DNA of 36,327 nucleotides from Streptomyces lonarensis (GCF_012033735.1 NZ_JAAVJD010000031.1:1-36327), one strand, 5' to 3'. Counted from the stretch's first letter, positions 1 to 8,011 are shown. Numbers and translations are program-made. Notes: generated by a model not told the origin, from the sequence alone.

Positions 1-2
1 GC

Positions 3-119
3 GAGGCGGTCACCGAGATCGAGACCGGTGACGACGGCGCGGTCCGCGCGGTCCGCACCGCCAATGGCCGCCACCCGGCCGACCTCGTCGTCCTCGGCCT
101 GGGCACCCGCCCGCGCACC
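3..119 (+). pseudogene. 3' remnant of an FAD/NAD(P)-dependent oxidoreductase (partial at window edge)
   Basis: The frame starting at base 3 reads E-A-V-T-E-I-E-T-G-D-D-G, then a stretch ending A-D-L-V-V-L-G-L-G-T-R-P. This is the conserved strand-turn of Pyr_redox_2 flavoprotein reductases (usual form: P-A-D-x-V-V-x-G-x-G-x-R-P). After residue 39 the similarity stops and the frame becomes Arg/Ala-rich with no stop codon before the convergent HAD gene. A normal family member would continue for well over 100 residues. I infer a truncated 3' end, but the 5' part lies outside the window, so a frameshift or a divergent C-terminus cannot be excluded. Confidence 0.5.
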
Positions 120-171
120 GCCACACCGCCGCGGCAGCGACACGACGCCCGGCGTGGCCGGGAAGCGCGGG

Positions 172-209
172 GCGCCGGGCGCGGGTCGCGTGCGCGACGC
201 GCCGGGCGC
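172..209. terminator. Hairpin between oxidoreductase remnant and HAD gene
   Basis: GCGCCGGGCGCG (172-183) pairs with CGCGCCGGGCGC (198-209) with one internal mismatch, and an inner TCGCG/CGCGA stem continues it. It sits immediately downstream of the HAD stop codon (minus strand). There is no U-tract, as is usual for high-GC actinobacterial terminators. Confidence 0.55.
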
Positions 210-872
210 TCAGCGGCCGAACGGGCTGACCGCCAAGGCGTCGAGCAGCGCCGCCGGGTCGGCGTGGACCTCCGCCGCCCCCGCCGCCCACAGCTCCTCC
301 GCCGCGAGCCCACCGCAGGTCACCCCGACCGGGGTGGCGCCGGCACGGGCCGCCGCCCGCATGTCCCAGACCGAGTCGCCGACGAAGACGGTCCGCTCGG
401 GCGGCACGTCGCCGGCGAGGGACCGGGCGTGGTGGACGGGCTCCGGCGCCGGCTTCCCCTCGTTCACGTCGTCGGCGGAGGCGGTGTCCGCGATGACGTC
501 GTCCGCGTCGATCGCCCGGCGCAGTGCCGCCAGCTCCTCACCGTCGGCCGAGGTGGCGAGGACGACCCGCCAGCCGCGGTCCGCGACGGCGCGCAGCAGT
601 TCGGCGGCGCCGGGCAGCGGGCGGAGGCGTTCGAAGTGAGTGGCGTAGAGCGTCTTGTGGGCGGCTCGCAGCGTGTCGGCGAGGTCGGGGTCGTGTTCCT
701 CGCCGAGCAACCTGGCGAGCAGGTCGTGGCCGGGCAGGCCCAGCGCCCGGTGGACGTCGCGGCCCGTGACGGGGTGCCCGGTCTGCCGGAACGCCTCCGT
801 CCACGCCGCGGTGTGGAGGTAGTTGCTGTCGACCAGGGTGCCGTCCACGTCGAAGACTGCTGCGCGGGTCAT
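210..872 (-). CDS. HAD-superfamily hydrolase (phosphoglycolate phosphatase/beta-phosphoglucomutase-like)
   Basis: A 220-aa cytosolic phosphatase-type enzyme. All four HAD motifs are visible: motif I D-V-D-G-T (D8 nucleophile, D10 general acid), motif II A-T-S-A-D-G, motif III lysine in N-E-G-K-P-A-P-E-P, and motif IV V-F-V-G-D-S-V-W-D. The helical cap follows motif I (residues about 15-85), which is subclass IA. The ATG at 872 was chosen because GAGGAGG lies 7 nt upstream and motif I then falls at the usual position; the reading frame stays open further upstream. The substrate cannot be deduced. It is transcribed in the same direction as the LLM oxidoreductase upstream, 144 bp away. Confidence 0.9.
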   Translation of the reverse strand: MTRAAVFDVDGTLVDSNYLHTAAWTEAFRQTGHPVTGRDVHRALGLPGHDLLARLLGEEHDPDLADTLRAAHKTLYATHFERLRPLPGAAELLRAVADRGWRVVLATSADGEELAALRRAIDADDVIADTASADDVNEGKPAPEPVHHARSLAGDVPPERTVFVGDSVWDMRAAARAGATPVGVTCGGLAAEELWAAGAAEVHADPAALLDALAVSPFGR

Positions 873-1016
873 GGAATCCTCCTCTGCTCCGGCGTCGGCC
901 GGGTCTGCGGTGACCGTTCGGGTCCGGAGCGCCTGCCCGGCGACGGGCCACGGCAACAGTGGCGGACGCCGTCGATCGACGGGCCGGGGTGCGGGTCCGG
1001 TGCCCGCGCTGCCCGG

Positions 1017-2000
1017 TCACAGCGCCCGCAGCGCGGGGAGCAGCGTGTCGCGCGCCCAGTCGAGGAACGCGTACTGGTGGTCGCCGCCGACCTGGACGAG
1101 GGCGATCTCGCTGTACCCGGCGTCGACGAACGGCCGGACGGCGCGGACGAACTCCTGCGGGTCGTCGCCGCAGGGGATGGTCCCGGCGACCTGCTCGGGT
1201 CCGGTGTCGGCGGTGACGGCGGCGAAGCCCTTCGGGCCGCGCAGCTCGGAGTTGACGCTCCAGGCGTTCAGCGCCCAGCGGAACTGCTCGTGGGCGCGGG
1301 CGACGGCGGCGTCGCGGTCCGGGTCGTAGCAGACGGGCAGCTGCCCCACGCGCGGCTTCCCCGCGCCGCCGTGCCGGTCGAACGCGTCCAGCAGTTCGGG
1401 GCGGGGCTCGGTCGCGATGACGAGGTCCGCCTGCTCGCCCGCGAGGCGGCAGGAGAGCGGGCCGGAGACGGCGACACCGATCGGCGGCGGCTCGGCGGGG
1501 AGGTCCCAGAGGCGGGCGTTCTCCACGTCGTAATGCTCACCGTGGTGCGTGACATCACCCCCCGCGAAGAGGGCGCGGATGATGTCGATCGCCTCGGAGA
1601 GCATCGCGAGGCGCGTTGCGGGGGCGGGCCAGCCCGTGCCGACGACGTGCTCGTTGAGGTTCTCGCCGGAGCCCAGGCCCAACCGGAACCGGCCCTCGGA
1701 GAGCAGCTGCATCGTCGCCGCCTTCTGCGCGACGACGGCTGGGTGGTAGCGGACGGTCGGGCAGGTCACGTACGTCATGAGCGGGATGGTCGATGTCGCC
1801 TGCGCGGCGGCTCCCAGCACGCTCCACGCGTAGGGCGAGTGCCCCTGCTCGGCGAGCCAGGGGAAGTAGTGGTCGGAGGTGACGGAGAAGTCGAACCCGG
1901 CCCTTTCGGCGGCCACCACGTGGTCGACGAGGTCCCGGGGACCCGCCTGCTCGGTCATCATCGTGTATCCGAATCGCACACTCTGGGGCATAGAAGACAT
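1017..2000 (-). CDS. F420-dependent LLM-class oxidoreductase (G6PDH-type family)
   Basis: A 327-aa luciferase-like monooxygenase fold protein. The N-terminus F-G-Y-T-M-M, the segment S-D-H-Y-F-P-W and the block G-R-F-R-L-G-L-G-S-G-E-N-L-N-E-H are hallmarks of the F420-dependent G6PDH-family subgroup (TIGR03557 type), which uses coenzyme F420 rather than FMN. Substrates in this family vary and are mostly unknown. The start was taken at ATG 2000; an in-frame ATG at 1991 is an alternative and neither has a good Shine-Dalgarno sequence. The reading frame is open for another 1.3 kb upstream, but that part is compositional shadow of other genes. Confidence 0.88.
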   Translation of the reverse strand: MSSMPQSVRFGYTMMTEQAGPRDLVDHVVAAERAGFDFSVTSDHYFPWLAEQGHSPYAWSVLGAAAQATSTIPLMTYVTCPTVRYHPAVVAQKAATMQLLSEGRFRLGLGSGENLNEHVVGTGWPAPATRLAMLSEAIDIIRALFAGGDVTHHGEHYDVENARLWDLPAEPPPIGVAVSGPLSCRLAGEQADLVIATEPRPELLDAFDRHGGAGKPRVGQLPVCYDPDRDAAVARAHEQFRWALNAWSVNSELRGPKGFAAVTADTGPEQVAGTIPCGDDPQEFVRAVRPFVDAGYSEIALVQVGGDHQYAFLDWARDTLLPALRAL

Positions 2001-2189
2001 GGTGCTGCGGTTGGTGGGCGTCCCGCAGCCCGGAGCACCCGGTCGGGCGGTGCACCGCCCGTCGCGGCGGCCCGTGCCCCGGGGGATTCGGCGCCGAACG
2101 AAGCCGAACGGTGCCGCCGACGTGCTTCCAGCGGCCCGGGGTGTGACCGTCGGAGGTGTACCCGAACGTCCCACCCGAGGGAGACCCCC

Positions 2190-2513
2190 ATGCCCAGCGG
2201 TTCCTCGCCCAAGCGGGAGCGCCAGTACGAGCACATCAAGGAGAGCGCCGAGCAGCGCGGCACTCCCGAGGGCCGCGCCAAGGAGATCGCCGCGCGGACC
2301 GTCAACAAGGAGCGCGCGCAGTCCGGTGAGAGCCGGACGGCCAGCCGCTCCTCCACCCAGGACATGTCGGCCTCCCGGCGCGGTGGCAAGCGGTCGCACA
2401 GCGGGCCCGGCGGCCGCACCTACGACCAGCTGTACGCCGAGGCCAAGCGCAAGGGGGTCAAGGGCCGCTCCTCGATGCGCAAGGCCGAACTGGAGCGCGC
2501 GTTGCAGCGTTGA
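2190..2513 (+). CDS. Small basic protein with Rho-N/SAP-like C-terminus ('plasmid stabilization' family)
   Basis: A 107-aa, highly charged protein. Residues 1-70 are Lys/Arg/Glu/Ser-rich and probably disordered (K-R-E-R-Q-Y-E-H-I-K-E-S). The last 30 residues, from T-Y-D-Q-L-Y-A-E-A-K to K-A-E-L-E-R-A-L, look like the small helix-extended-loop-helix of the Rho N-terminal/SAP type, which suggests nucleic-acid binding. Related actinobacterial proteins are often labelled plasmid stabilization protein, without direct functional proof as far as I know. ATG 2190 has GAGGGAG just upstream. The gene is monocistronic, and a weak hairpin (2542-2558) follows the stop. Confidence 0.8.
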   Translation: MPSGSSPKRERQYEHIKESAEQRGTPEGRAKEIAARTVNKERAQSGESRTASRSSTQDMSASRRGGKRSHSGPGGRTYDQLYAEAKRKGVKGRSSMRKAELERALQR

Positions 2514-2541
2514 CCCCGCACCCCGCGCCCCGCACCCGGCG

Positions 2542-2558
2542 CGCGGGCGCTGCCCGCG
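2542..2558 (+). terminator. Short GC hairpin after the Rho-N-like gene
   Basis: CGCGGGC-GCT-GCCCGCG forms a 7-bp stem about 30 nt after the stop codon at 2513. It may be a terminator but is short. Confidence 0.3.
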
Positions 2559-2696
2559 GCCGCCTCGCGGGCCGCCCGTCCGCAGGCGCCCCGCCGCCCC
2601 ACGAGCGCGCCCGACGCGCCGGGTACGCGGCGGCCGCGGGGCGCGGCAGGGGCGGGCCCGCGTGCGGCGGGCGGGGCCCGGGGACATCATGGGGCC

Positions 2697-3335
2697 ATGG
2701 ATCAGACCGTGCGCATCGCCCAGGACCCCGACGCCGACGCGCTGCTCGGCCGCAGCCCGCTGGCGGCCATGGTCGGCATGCTGCTCGACCAGCAGGTTCC
2801 GATGGAGTGGGCCTTCTCCGGGCCGCACACCCTGCTGGAACGGCTGGGCGGCGACGACCTGGACGCCGGGCGCATCGCCGCGATGGACCCCGACGAGTTC
2901 TCCGATCTCTGCGCGCGCAAGCCCGCGATCCACCGCTACCCGGGCTCGATGGCCAAGCGCGTGCAGCAGCTGTGCCGGCATCTGGTGGAGCACTACGACG
3001 GGGACGCCGCCGCGGTGTGGCGAACGGCCGACACCGGCGAGGAACTGCTCTCCCGGCTTCGGGAGCTGCCCGGCTACGGCGAGCAGAAGGCACGGATCTT
3101 CGTCGCCCTCCTCGGCAAGCGACTCGGAGTGCGGCCCTCCGGGTGGCGGGAGGCCGCCGGTGACTACGGCAAGGACGGCGCGTACCTCTCCGCCGCCGAC
3201 ATCACCGGCCCCGAGACCCTGGCGCGGGTCCGGGAGCACAAGCAGGAGATGAAGCGGGCCGCCAAGGAGGCGAAGTCCACGGGTGGCTCCGGCGGGGGCG
3301 GCGGCGCCGGGAAGCGCGCCGCCCGCTCCCGCTGA
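2697..3335 (+). CDS. HhH-GPD family protein (uncharacterised base-excision-repair-like)
   Basis: A 212-aa protein related to the HhH-GPD DNA glycosylase superfamily (TIGR03252-type). The helix-hairpin-helix is at residues 124-132 (L-P-G-Y-G-E-Q-K-A) in the expected helical context. The catalytic Asp that normally follows about 20 residues later (V-D-T-H in Nth/MutY) is not visible; the aligned stretch reads G-V-R-P-S-G-W-R. Glycosylase activity is therefore doubtful, while DNA binding remains likely. The tail (residues 178-212) is Lys/Arg/Gly-rich. ATG 2697 follows a GC-rich leader with no strong ribosome site. Confidence 0.85.
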   Translation: MDQTVRIAQDPDADALLGRSPLAAMVGMLLDQQVPMEWAFSGPHTLLERLGGDDLDAGRIAAMDPDEFSDLCARKPAIHRYPGSMAKRVQQLCRHLVEHYDGDAAAVWRTADTGEELLSRLRELPGYGEQKARIFVALLGKRLGVRPSGWREAAGDYGKDGAYLSAADITGPETLARVREHKQEMKRAAKEAKSTGGSGGGGGAGKRAARSR

Positions 3336-3360
3336 CACCGGGGCGCCCGCCCGGGCCGGC

Positions 3361-3408
3361 GTCGGCCGGTCGGCTGGTCGGCCCGTCGGCCCCTCGGCCC
3401 CTCGGCTG
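3361..3408. repeat. Six imperfect 8-bp tandem repeats (GTCGGCCN)
   Basis: Six consecutive octamers of the form (G/C)TCGGC(C/T)(C/G) lie directly after the HhH-GPD gene, between it and the aminopeptidase gene. No function is evident; slippage-type repeat in non-coding DNA. Confidence 0.7.
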
Positions 3409-3620
3409 ATGGCGCCTCGGCCCAGCGCCGCAGGCCGCCTCGCGACGGCGCGGCACCGGGGAAGGCCGGACCGCCGCCCGCGATCGGGTGATCACACCGC
3501 CACCCGTCGGCGTGGCGTTGCGCCATCCGGTGCCAGGGGGCGCGTCACCCGATCCGCACGCCCCCTCACCGGGGATAGCTTCCGCAGTCATCACCGACCG
3601 CACCGGAAGGACCCCGCACC

Positions 3621-5426
3621 GTGAGAGGACCGCGACGTCCCCTGGGCCGCAGGCGTGGCACGCTCGGCGCGCTGCTCGCCACCGCGCTCGCCGCCCACCT
3701 GCTGCTGACCACCCCCGCCGCCTCCGCTCCCCCCGCCCCGGTGGACGGCGAGGTCACCGACGCGGCGGGCTTCCCGACGCTCCCCTCCGCCACCACTTCC
3801 TCCACCGACCGGGCCGCCGGCCCCGCCGGCCCGGTCGGCCCCGTGCGGAACGAGGCGGGGCTCGCCGACCACCGGCCCGACTCCGCCGCCGAGATCGCCC
3901 AGCGGGTCCGCGGCGAGCATCTCGCCGAACGCCTCGTCGACCGCACCACCGGCGAGGGAGCCATGCGGCACCTGGAAGAGCTGCAGCGGATCGCCGAGAA
4001 GCACGACGGCAACCGCGCCGCCGGCACCGACGGGTACGACGCCGCCGCCCGATACGTCGGGGAACTCCTCGACGAGGCGGGCTACGAGGTCACCTACCAG
4101 GAGTTCGACTTCTCCTACCGCGAGGCGCTCACCGAGCGGCTGTCGGTGCGGACGCCCACCGACCGCGACATCGAGGTGCGGGCGATGTCCTACACCGCCT
4201 CCTCGCCCGAAGGCGGCACCACCGCGGAGCTCACCGAGGTCCGCGCCGGCGGCGCCGGGGCACCGGCCGCCGAGCGCCGCACCGGCATCACCGAGGACGT
4301 CGCCGCCGCCGGGGGCGCGGGCTGCGCCCCGAGCGACTTCGGCCCGGAGGTCGAGGGCCGGATCGCCCTCATCGAACGCGGCCTGTGCACCTTCGCCGAG
4401 AAGCAGGCCAACGCAGCCGACGCCGGCGCGGTCGGCGTCCTCATCTACGACAACGAGGACGGCACCGGCCCGCTCGGCGGCACCCTCGGCGACCCCGCGG
4501 CCGGCCGGCTGCCCACCGGCGGCATCTCCCGCGCCGACGGGCGCGCCCTCTCCGAGGCGCTCGACGCCGGCGAGACCGTCACCGTCGACATGGAACTCCG
4601 CGAACTCGCCGAGGACCGCCGCACCCTCAACGTCATCGCGGAGACCCCCGGCGGCGACCCCGACACGGTCGTCATGGCCGGCGCCCACCTCGACTCCGTC
4701 CTGGACGGCAGCGGGATGAACGACAACGGCTCGGGCACCGCCGGCGTGCTGGAGACCGCGCTGCGGTTCGCCGAGGCCGCCCGCGTCGACAGCCGGGAGC
4801 CCGGGCACGGCAACACCGTCCGGTTCGCGTTCTGGGGCGCCGAGGAGCTCGGGCTGCTGGGCGCCGAGCACTACGTCGCCGAACTGGACCAGCCGGAGCG
4901 GGACCGCATTGAGCTCTACCTCAACTTCGACATGATCGCCTCGCCCAATTACGGACTCTTCGTCTACGACGGCGACGGCTCCGAGGGGATCTCCGCCCCC
5001 GGTCCGGAGGGCTCGGCGCAGATCGAGCACGCCATCACCGCCTTCCTCGACGACCGCGGCGAGCAGCCGCGGCCGACCGCCTTCAACGGGCGCAGCGACT
5101 ACGGACCGTTCATCGACGCCGGCATCCCGGCGGGTGGCACCTTCACCGGCGCCGAGGGCGTCAAGACCGCGGAGCAGGCGGAGCTGTGGGGCGGCGAGGT
5201 CGGCGCCCCCTACGACCCCTGCTACCACCGCGCCTGCGACGACCTCGACAACATCAGCGCCGAGGCGCTCGACGTGAACACGCGGGTCATCGCCCACCTG
5301 GTCGGCGGCTACGCCTGGGACACCGGATCGCTGTCCGAAACGGTCCCGGAGCCGCGCGCCGGTCGCGCCGCCACCGTGGACCAGGGCGGGCCCCACCAGC
5401 CGGCCGCCCACCGGCTCGACCGCTGA
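3621..5426 (+). CDS. Secreted M28-family zinc aminopeptidase with inserted PA domain
   Basis: A 601-aa exoenzyme that should remove N-terminal residues from peptides outside the cell. Signal peptide: residues 1-36 (R-R-rich start, L-L-A-T-A-L-A-A-H-L-L-L core, A-S-A cleavage region). A PA (protease-associated) domain lies at about 190-310, with C-A-P-S-D-F and G-L-C-T-F-A-E-K-Q-A-N. The M28 catalytic domain is about 335-560. Expected zinc and catalytic residues are present: H356 (A-H-L-D-S), D368 (N-D-N-G-S-G), E408/E409 (G-A-E-E-L-G), D437 (F-D-M-I), H536 (Y-H-R-A-C-D-D). It resembles the S. griseus aminopeptidase type. GTG 3621 is chosen because GGAAGGA precedes it at a good distance. Confidence 0.93.
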   Translation: MRGPRRPLGRRRGTLGALLATALAAHLLLTTPAASAPPAPVDGEVTDAAGFPTLPSATTSSTDRAAGPAGPVGPVRNEAGLADHRPDSAAEIAQRVRGEHLAERLVDRTTGEGAMRHLEELQRIAEKHDGNRAAGTDGYDAAARYVGELLDEAGYEVTYQEFDFSYREALTERLSVRTPTDRDIEVRAMSYTASSPEGGTTAELTEVRAGGAGAPAAERRTGITEDVAAAGGAGCAPSDFGPEVEGRIALIERGLCTFAEKQANAADAGAVGVLIYDNEDGTGPLGGTLGDPAAGRLPTGGISRADGRALSEALDAGETVTVDMELRELAEDRRTLNVIAETPGGDPDTVVMAGAHLDSVLDGSGMNDNGSGTAGVLETALRFAEAARVDSREPGHGNTVRFAFWGAEELGLLGAEHYVAELDQPERDRIELYLNFDMIASPNYGLFVYDGDGSEGISAPGPEGSAQIEHAITAFLDDRGEQPRPTAFNGRSDYGPFIDAGIPAGGTFTGAEGVKTAEQAELWGGEVGAPYDPCYHRACDDLDNISAEALDVNTRVIAHLVGGYAWDTGSLSETVPEPRAGRAATVDQGGPHQPAAHRLDR

Positions 5427-5448
5427 CGACAACCGCGCCCCGCACCAC

Positions 5449-5488
5449 GGAGGCGGGTGGGACGGAGGCCGCCGTCCCACCCGCCTCC
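5449..5488 (+). terminator. Strong terminator after the M28 aminopeptidase
   Basis: A perfect 17-bp stem, GGAGGCGGGTGGGACGG (5449-5465) with its complement (5472-5488), around a 6-nt loop, 22 nt after the stop codon. Confidence 0.85.
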
Positions 5489-5657
5489 TCGCTGTCCGCG
5501 GCGCCCGGGCAGCCGCCGCCCGGGCCCCGCGGCGGCGGTCGTGGTCGCGCCCGTGCTCGGGTTCTCGCCAACATCACACGCCGACACCATCCGTTATGCC
5601 GCGATACGCACTGTTCACCACCGCGTCACGAGGCTGCGCCACCCGGGTGCCTGCCGG

Positions 5658-5663
5658 TAGGCT
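5658..5663 (+). promoter_or_regulatory. -10 element TAGGCT for leaderless VapB-like gene
   Basis: TAGGCT fits the actinobacterial -10 consensus TANNNT and ends 6 nt before the GTG start at 5670, which has no ribosome-binding site. This is the layout of a leaderless transcript beginning at the start codon. Confidence 0.55.
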
Positions 5664-5669
5664 CTCCCT

Positions 5670-5966
5670 GTGATCTTCAAGCGCATCGGTGAGGGGCGGC
5701 CCTACCCCGACCACGGCCGGGACAGCACCCGGCAGTGGGCGGACGTCGCGCCCCGTCCCGTGCGGCTGGACCAGCTCGTCACCACCAAGGGCCAGTTGGA
5801 CCTGGAGACGCTGCTCGCCGAGGACTCCACCTTCTACGGTGACCTGTTCGCGCACGTCGTGAAGTGGCGCGGCGACCTCTACCTGGAGGACGGCCTGCAC
5901 CGGGCGGTCCGTGCCGCGCTGCAGCAGCGTCAGGTCCTGCACGCCCGGGTCCTCGAACTCGGCTGA
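5670..5966 (+). CDS. VapB-family antitoxin-like small protein (no adjacent toxin)
   Basis: A 98-aa soluble protein starting M-I-F-K-R-I-G-E-G-R-P-Y-P and containing D-V-A-P-R-P-V-R-L-D-Q-L-V-T-T-K-G. Conserved Streptomyces proteins of this type sit next to the LytR_C gene and are commonly labelled VapB-family antitoxin. No PIN-domain toxin gene lies beside it, so the label is a fold-level similarity and a real toxin-antitoxin role is not supported by context. The start is GTG 5670 without Shine-Dalgarno sequence; TAGGCT upstream suggests leaderless expression. Confidence 0.8.
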   Translation: MIFKRIGEGRPYPDHGRDSTRQWADVAPRPVRLDQLVTTKGQLDLETLLAEDSTFYGDLFAHVVKWRGDLYLEDGLHRAVRAALQQRQVLHARVLELG

Positions 5967-5997
5967 CGGCGGCCCGGCGCACCGCACGCGCCCCTCG

Positions 5998-6024
5998 CCG
6001 TCCACCGTCCACCGTCCACCGTCC
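5998..6024. repeat. Tandem CCGTCCA repeat (3-4 copies)
   Basis: Three exact copies of CCGTCCA are followed by CCGTCCC, in non-coding DNA 32 bp after the VapB-like gene. Confidence 0.75.
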
Positions 6025-6120
6025 CGTTCCGGCCCGCGCCCGGCGGCCGCCGGGGCCGCCCGGGTTGCGCGGCTCCGCCCGCCCCCGCCTTCCGCCCCCG
6101 GCTCCGTTCCACCTCGGCGC

Positions 6121-6180
6121 CGCCCACTACGGCACGCCCCACCACGGCACACCCCACCGCGGCACGGCCCACCGCGGCGC
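6121..6180. repeat. Four tandem 15-bp repeats
   Basis: Exactly four 15-mers of the form (N)(N)CCCAC(T/C)(A/G)CGGC(A/G)C fill 60 bp. They lie in non-coding DNA between the VapB-like and LytR_C genes. No hairpin or operator role is obvious. Confidence 0.7.
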
Positions 6181-6385
6181 CGTCACGCAGCGGAGCCGCC
6201 GGGCGCGCACGAGCGGCCGAGCACGGCGCTGTCCGCCGTTCGGGCGCCCCGCCCGCGCGCCGTGCCGAAACCTCCGAACGGCGTAGCTGGGCCGAACGGG
6301 TCGCAGCCCCGTCCGGGCCGGGCGAACGGCGCGCCGGGCACCCCGATACGCTGATCATCTGGTACGCACAACCACCCACCCTGGA

Positions 6386-6391
6386 TACGCT
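6386..6391 (+). promoter_or_regulatory. -10 element TACGCT for leaderless LytR_C gene
   Basis: TACGCT (TANNNT) lies 6 nt upstream of ATG 6398, with no ribosome-binding site between, indicating leaderless transcription. Confidence 0.55.
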
Positions 6392-6397
6392 GCCGCT

Positions 6398-7039
6398 ATG
6401 AGCATGCTCACACCCCCTGGAATGAGCGGTAAGCACTACCGCGTGACGGGGGACCGCTACCCACGGATGCGCCGGACCCGCCGCCGCGGCCGCCTCGCCG
6501 CCGGACTGGTCGCGTCACTCGCGGTCCTCGCACTGCTGGGCTACGGCACCACGCAGCTCGTCGACGTCTTCACCGGACAGACCGAACCGGCCGCGCAGGC
6601 CGCCCCGGCCGTGGAGCCCGAGTGCGAGGTGACGGAGGTCGAACGGCCCCCGCTGCCCGACCCCTCGGCGATCACCGTCAACGTCTACAACGCGACCGAC
6701 CGCACCGGCCTCGCCCGGGACACCGCGGACGCCCTCGCCGAACGCGGCTTCCTCATCGGCGAGGTGGACAACGCCCCCGAGGAACTGGTCGACACCGTGC
6801 CCGCCGGCGGCCTGCTGCGCGGTGCGGACGAGACGGAGGAGAGCGGCGCCCTCCAGGTACTCGGCAGCCACGTCGGCGACGGCGGCGCCGAGACCGGCAC
6901 TGTCGAGACCGGCACCGTCGAGCGCGACGGCGGGGAGCTGGACCTGATCCTCGGCGAGGACTCCGGCGAACTGCTCGACGAGCCCCGGGTCGCGCTCCTG
7001 CTGGAGGAGCTCACCGCCGAGCCCGAGGCGTGTCCGTGA
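6398..7039 (+). CDS. LytR_C domain membrane-anchored protein
   Basis: A 213-aa protein with an Arg-rich cytoplasmic start (R-M-R-R-T-R-R-R-G-R), one transmembrane helix at about residues 33-52 (L-A-A-G-L-V-A-S-L-A-V-L-A-L-L) and an extracytoplasmic LytR/CpsA/Psr C-terminal domain from about 85. That domain shows the V-N-V-Y-N-A-T-D-R-T-G-L-A motif typical of LytR_C. These domains accompany cell-wall polymer transferases, but no catalytic LCP domain is present here. Glu/Asp/Gly-rich spacer at about 145-185. It converges on upp, 40 bp apart. Confidence 0.88.
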   Translation: MSMLTPPGMSGKHYRVTGDRYPRMRRTRRRGRLAAGLVASLAVLALLGYGTTQLVDVFTGQTEPAAQAAPAVEPECEVTEVERPPLPDPSAITVNVYNATDRTGLARDTADALAERGFLIGEVDNAPEELVDTVPAGGLLRGADETEESGALQVLGSHVGDGGAETGTVETGTVERDGGELDLILGEDSGELLDEPRVALLLEELTAEPEACP

Positions 7040-7079
7040 GCCGCGCGGCCGCGCACGGGCAGCGGCCGGTGGGGCCGGT

Positions 7080-7712
7080 TCAGACGGTGCCGTACATCCG
7101 GTCCCCGGCGTCGCCGAGGCCCGGGACGATGAACCCCTGCTCGTTGAGTCGCTCGTCGACCGAGGCCGTCACCACGGTCACCGGCGCGCCGGCCAGCTCC
7201 CGCTCCATGACCTCCACGCCCTCCGGCGCCGCCAGCAGGCAGAGCGCCGTCACGTCGTCCGCGCCCCGCGCCACCAGCTCCCGGACGGCCGCGACCAGCG
7301 TGCCACCGGTCGCCAGCATCGGGTCCAGCACGTACACCTGACGGCCGGAGAGATCCTCCGGCATCCGGTTGGCGTAGGTGGACGCCTCCAGCGTCTCCTC
7401 GTCACGGATCATGCCGAGGAAGCCGACCTCTGCGGTCGGCAGCAGCCGGACCATGCCGTCCAGCATCCCCAGCCCCGCCCGGATGATCGGCACGACCAGC
7501 GGACGCGGGTGCGACAGCCGGACACCGGTGGTGCCGGTGACCGGCGTCCGGATGTCCACCTGCTCCGTCCGCACGTCCCGCGTCGCCTCGTAGGCGAGCA
7601 GGGTCACCAGCTCGTCGGCCAGGCGCCGGAAGGTCGGTGAATCGGTGCGCTCGTCGCGCAGCGTTGTGAGCTTGTGCGCCACCAGCGGGTGGTCGACGAC
7701 GTGAATCCGCAT
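7080..7712 (-). CDS. upp: Uracil phosphoribosyltransferase
   Basis: A 210-aa salvage enzyme forming UMP from uracil and PRPP. Start [16 protein letters not shown]. The PRPP-binding loop is [11 protein letters not shown] and the uracil-binding C-terminus reads Y-G-T at the end of G-D-R-M-Y-G-T-V. Length and motifs are full for the family. ATG 7712 is preceded by TAGGGT (7720-7725, minus strand) at 7 nt and no ribosome site, so it is probably leaderless. Confidence 0.97.
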   Translation of the reverse strand: MRIHVVDHPLVAHKLTTLRDERTDSPTFRRLADELVTLLAYEATRDVRTEQVDIRTPVTGTTGVRLSHPRPLVVPIIRAGLGMLDGMVRLLPTAEVGFLGMIRDEETLEASTYANRMPEDLSGRQVYVLDPMLATGGTLVAAVRELVARGADDVTALCLLAAPEGVEVMERELAGAPVTVVTASVDERLNEQGFIVPGLGDAGDRMYGTV

Positions 7713-7719
7713 GGACCCG

Positions 7720-7725
7720 ACCCTA
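7720..7725 (-). promoter_or_regulatory. -10 element TAGGGT for leaderless upp
   Basis: Read on the minus strand, TAGGGT lies 7 nt before the upp ATG. Confidence 0.5.
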
Positions 7726-7840
7726 ACGAACAGCTGTACCCGGCCACACCCGGCCGCCGATCGGCCGTCACCCGCTCCGCCAACTGGACGGGATCGACGT
7801 GTGGGGGGAGAGTGGAGGACTGATGACTGGGAGGTGAGGG

Positions 7841-8011
7841 ATGCCGATACCCGGCTACCCCGAGGACCCCGATCCGGCACACCGGCGCCGCCGCGCCGAG
7901 TTCCTCCGTGATCTCCAGGAAGCCAAGGCGCTGCGCGACCGCGTGCAGCCCCGGCGCGCCCGCACCGCACGAATGCGCCGTCAGCAGCGAATGCGGACAT
8001 TCCGCTGGTGA
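7841..8011 (+). CDS. 56-aa Arg-rich small protein
   Basis: This small ORF is divergent from upp. It begins ATG 7841 after the strong site GGAGGTGAGGG and reads [12 protein letters not shown], then [22 protein letters not shown]. It ends with an Arg/Gln-rich tail ([12 protein letters not shown]). The middle is predicted to be a single amphipathic helix. There is no recognised domain or signal peptide. The ribosome site and placement in a conserved neighbourhood support it as real; its role is unknown, and nucleic-acid binding is possible from charge only. Confidence 0.7.
   Translation: MPIPGYPEDPDPAHRRRRAEFLRDLQEAKALRDRVQPRRARTARMRRQQRMRTFRW

Larger units (their letters stand above)
5967..6397. 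other. Intergenic region with two short tandem repeats
   Basis: I see no gene in this 431-bp stretch. It contains CCGTCCA repeated three to four times (5998-6024) and four copies of a 15-bp unit (6121-6180). Near its right end are two TACGCT hexamers; the second (6386-6391) is the likely -10 box of the LytR_C gene. Confidence 0.6.

Noticed and set aside
1915-1924. ACCACGTGGT palindrome as a regulatory site
   Set aside because: It lies inside the LLM coding sequence, is short and does not resemble parS outside CACGTG.
264-2189. Open frame leading into the Rho-N-like gene
   Set aside because: It lies antisense to the HAD and LLM genes, which have clear family motifs; only 2190-2513 has a ribosome site and conserved sequence.
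2001-3338. N-terminal extension of the LLM oxidoreductase frame
   Set aside because: It is opposite to two supported genes and has no recognisable sequence; the family start is at M-S-S-M-P-Q-S-V-R-F-G-Y.
6121-6180. CRISPR-like array
   Set aside because: The 15-bp units are directly tandem with no spacers, and no cas genes are present anywhere in the window.
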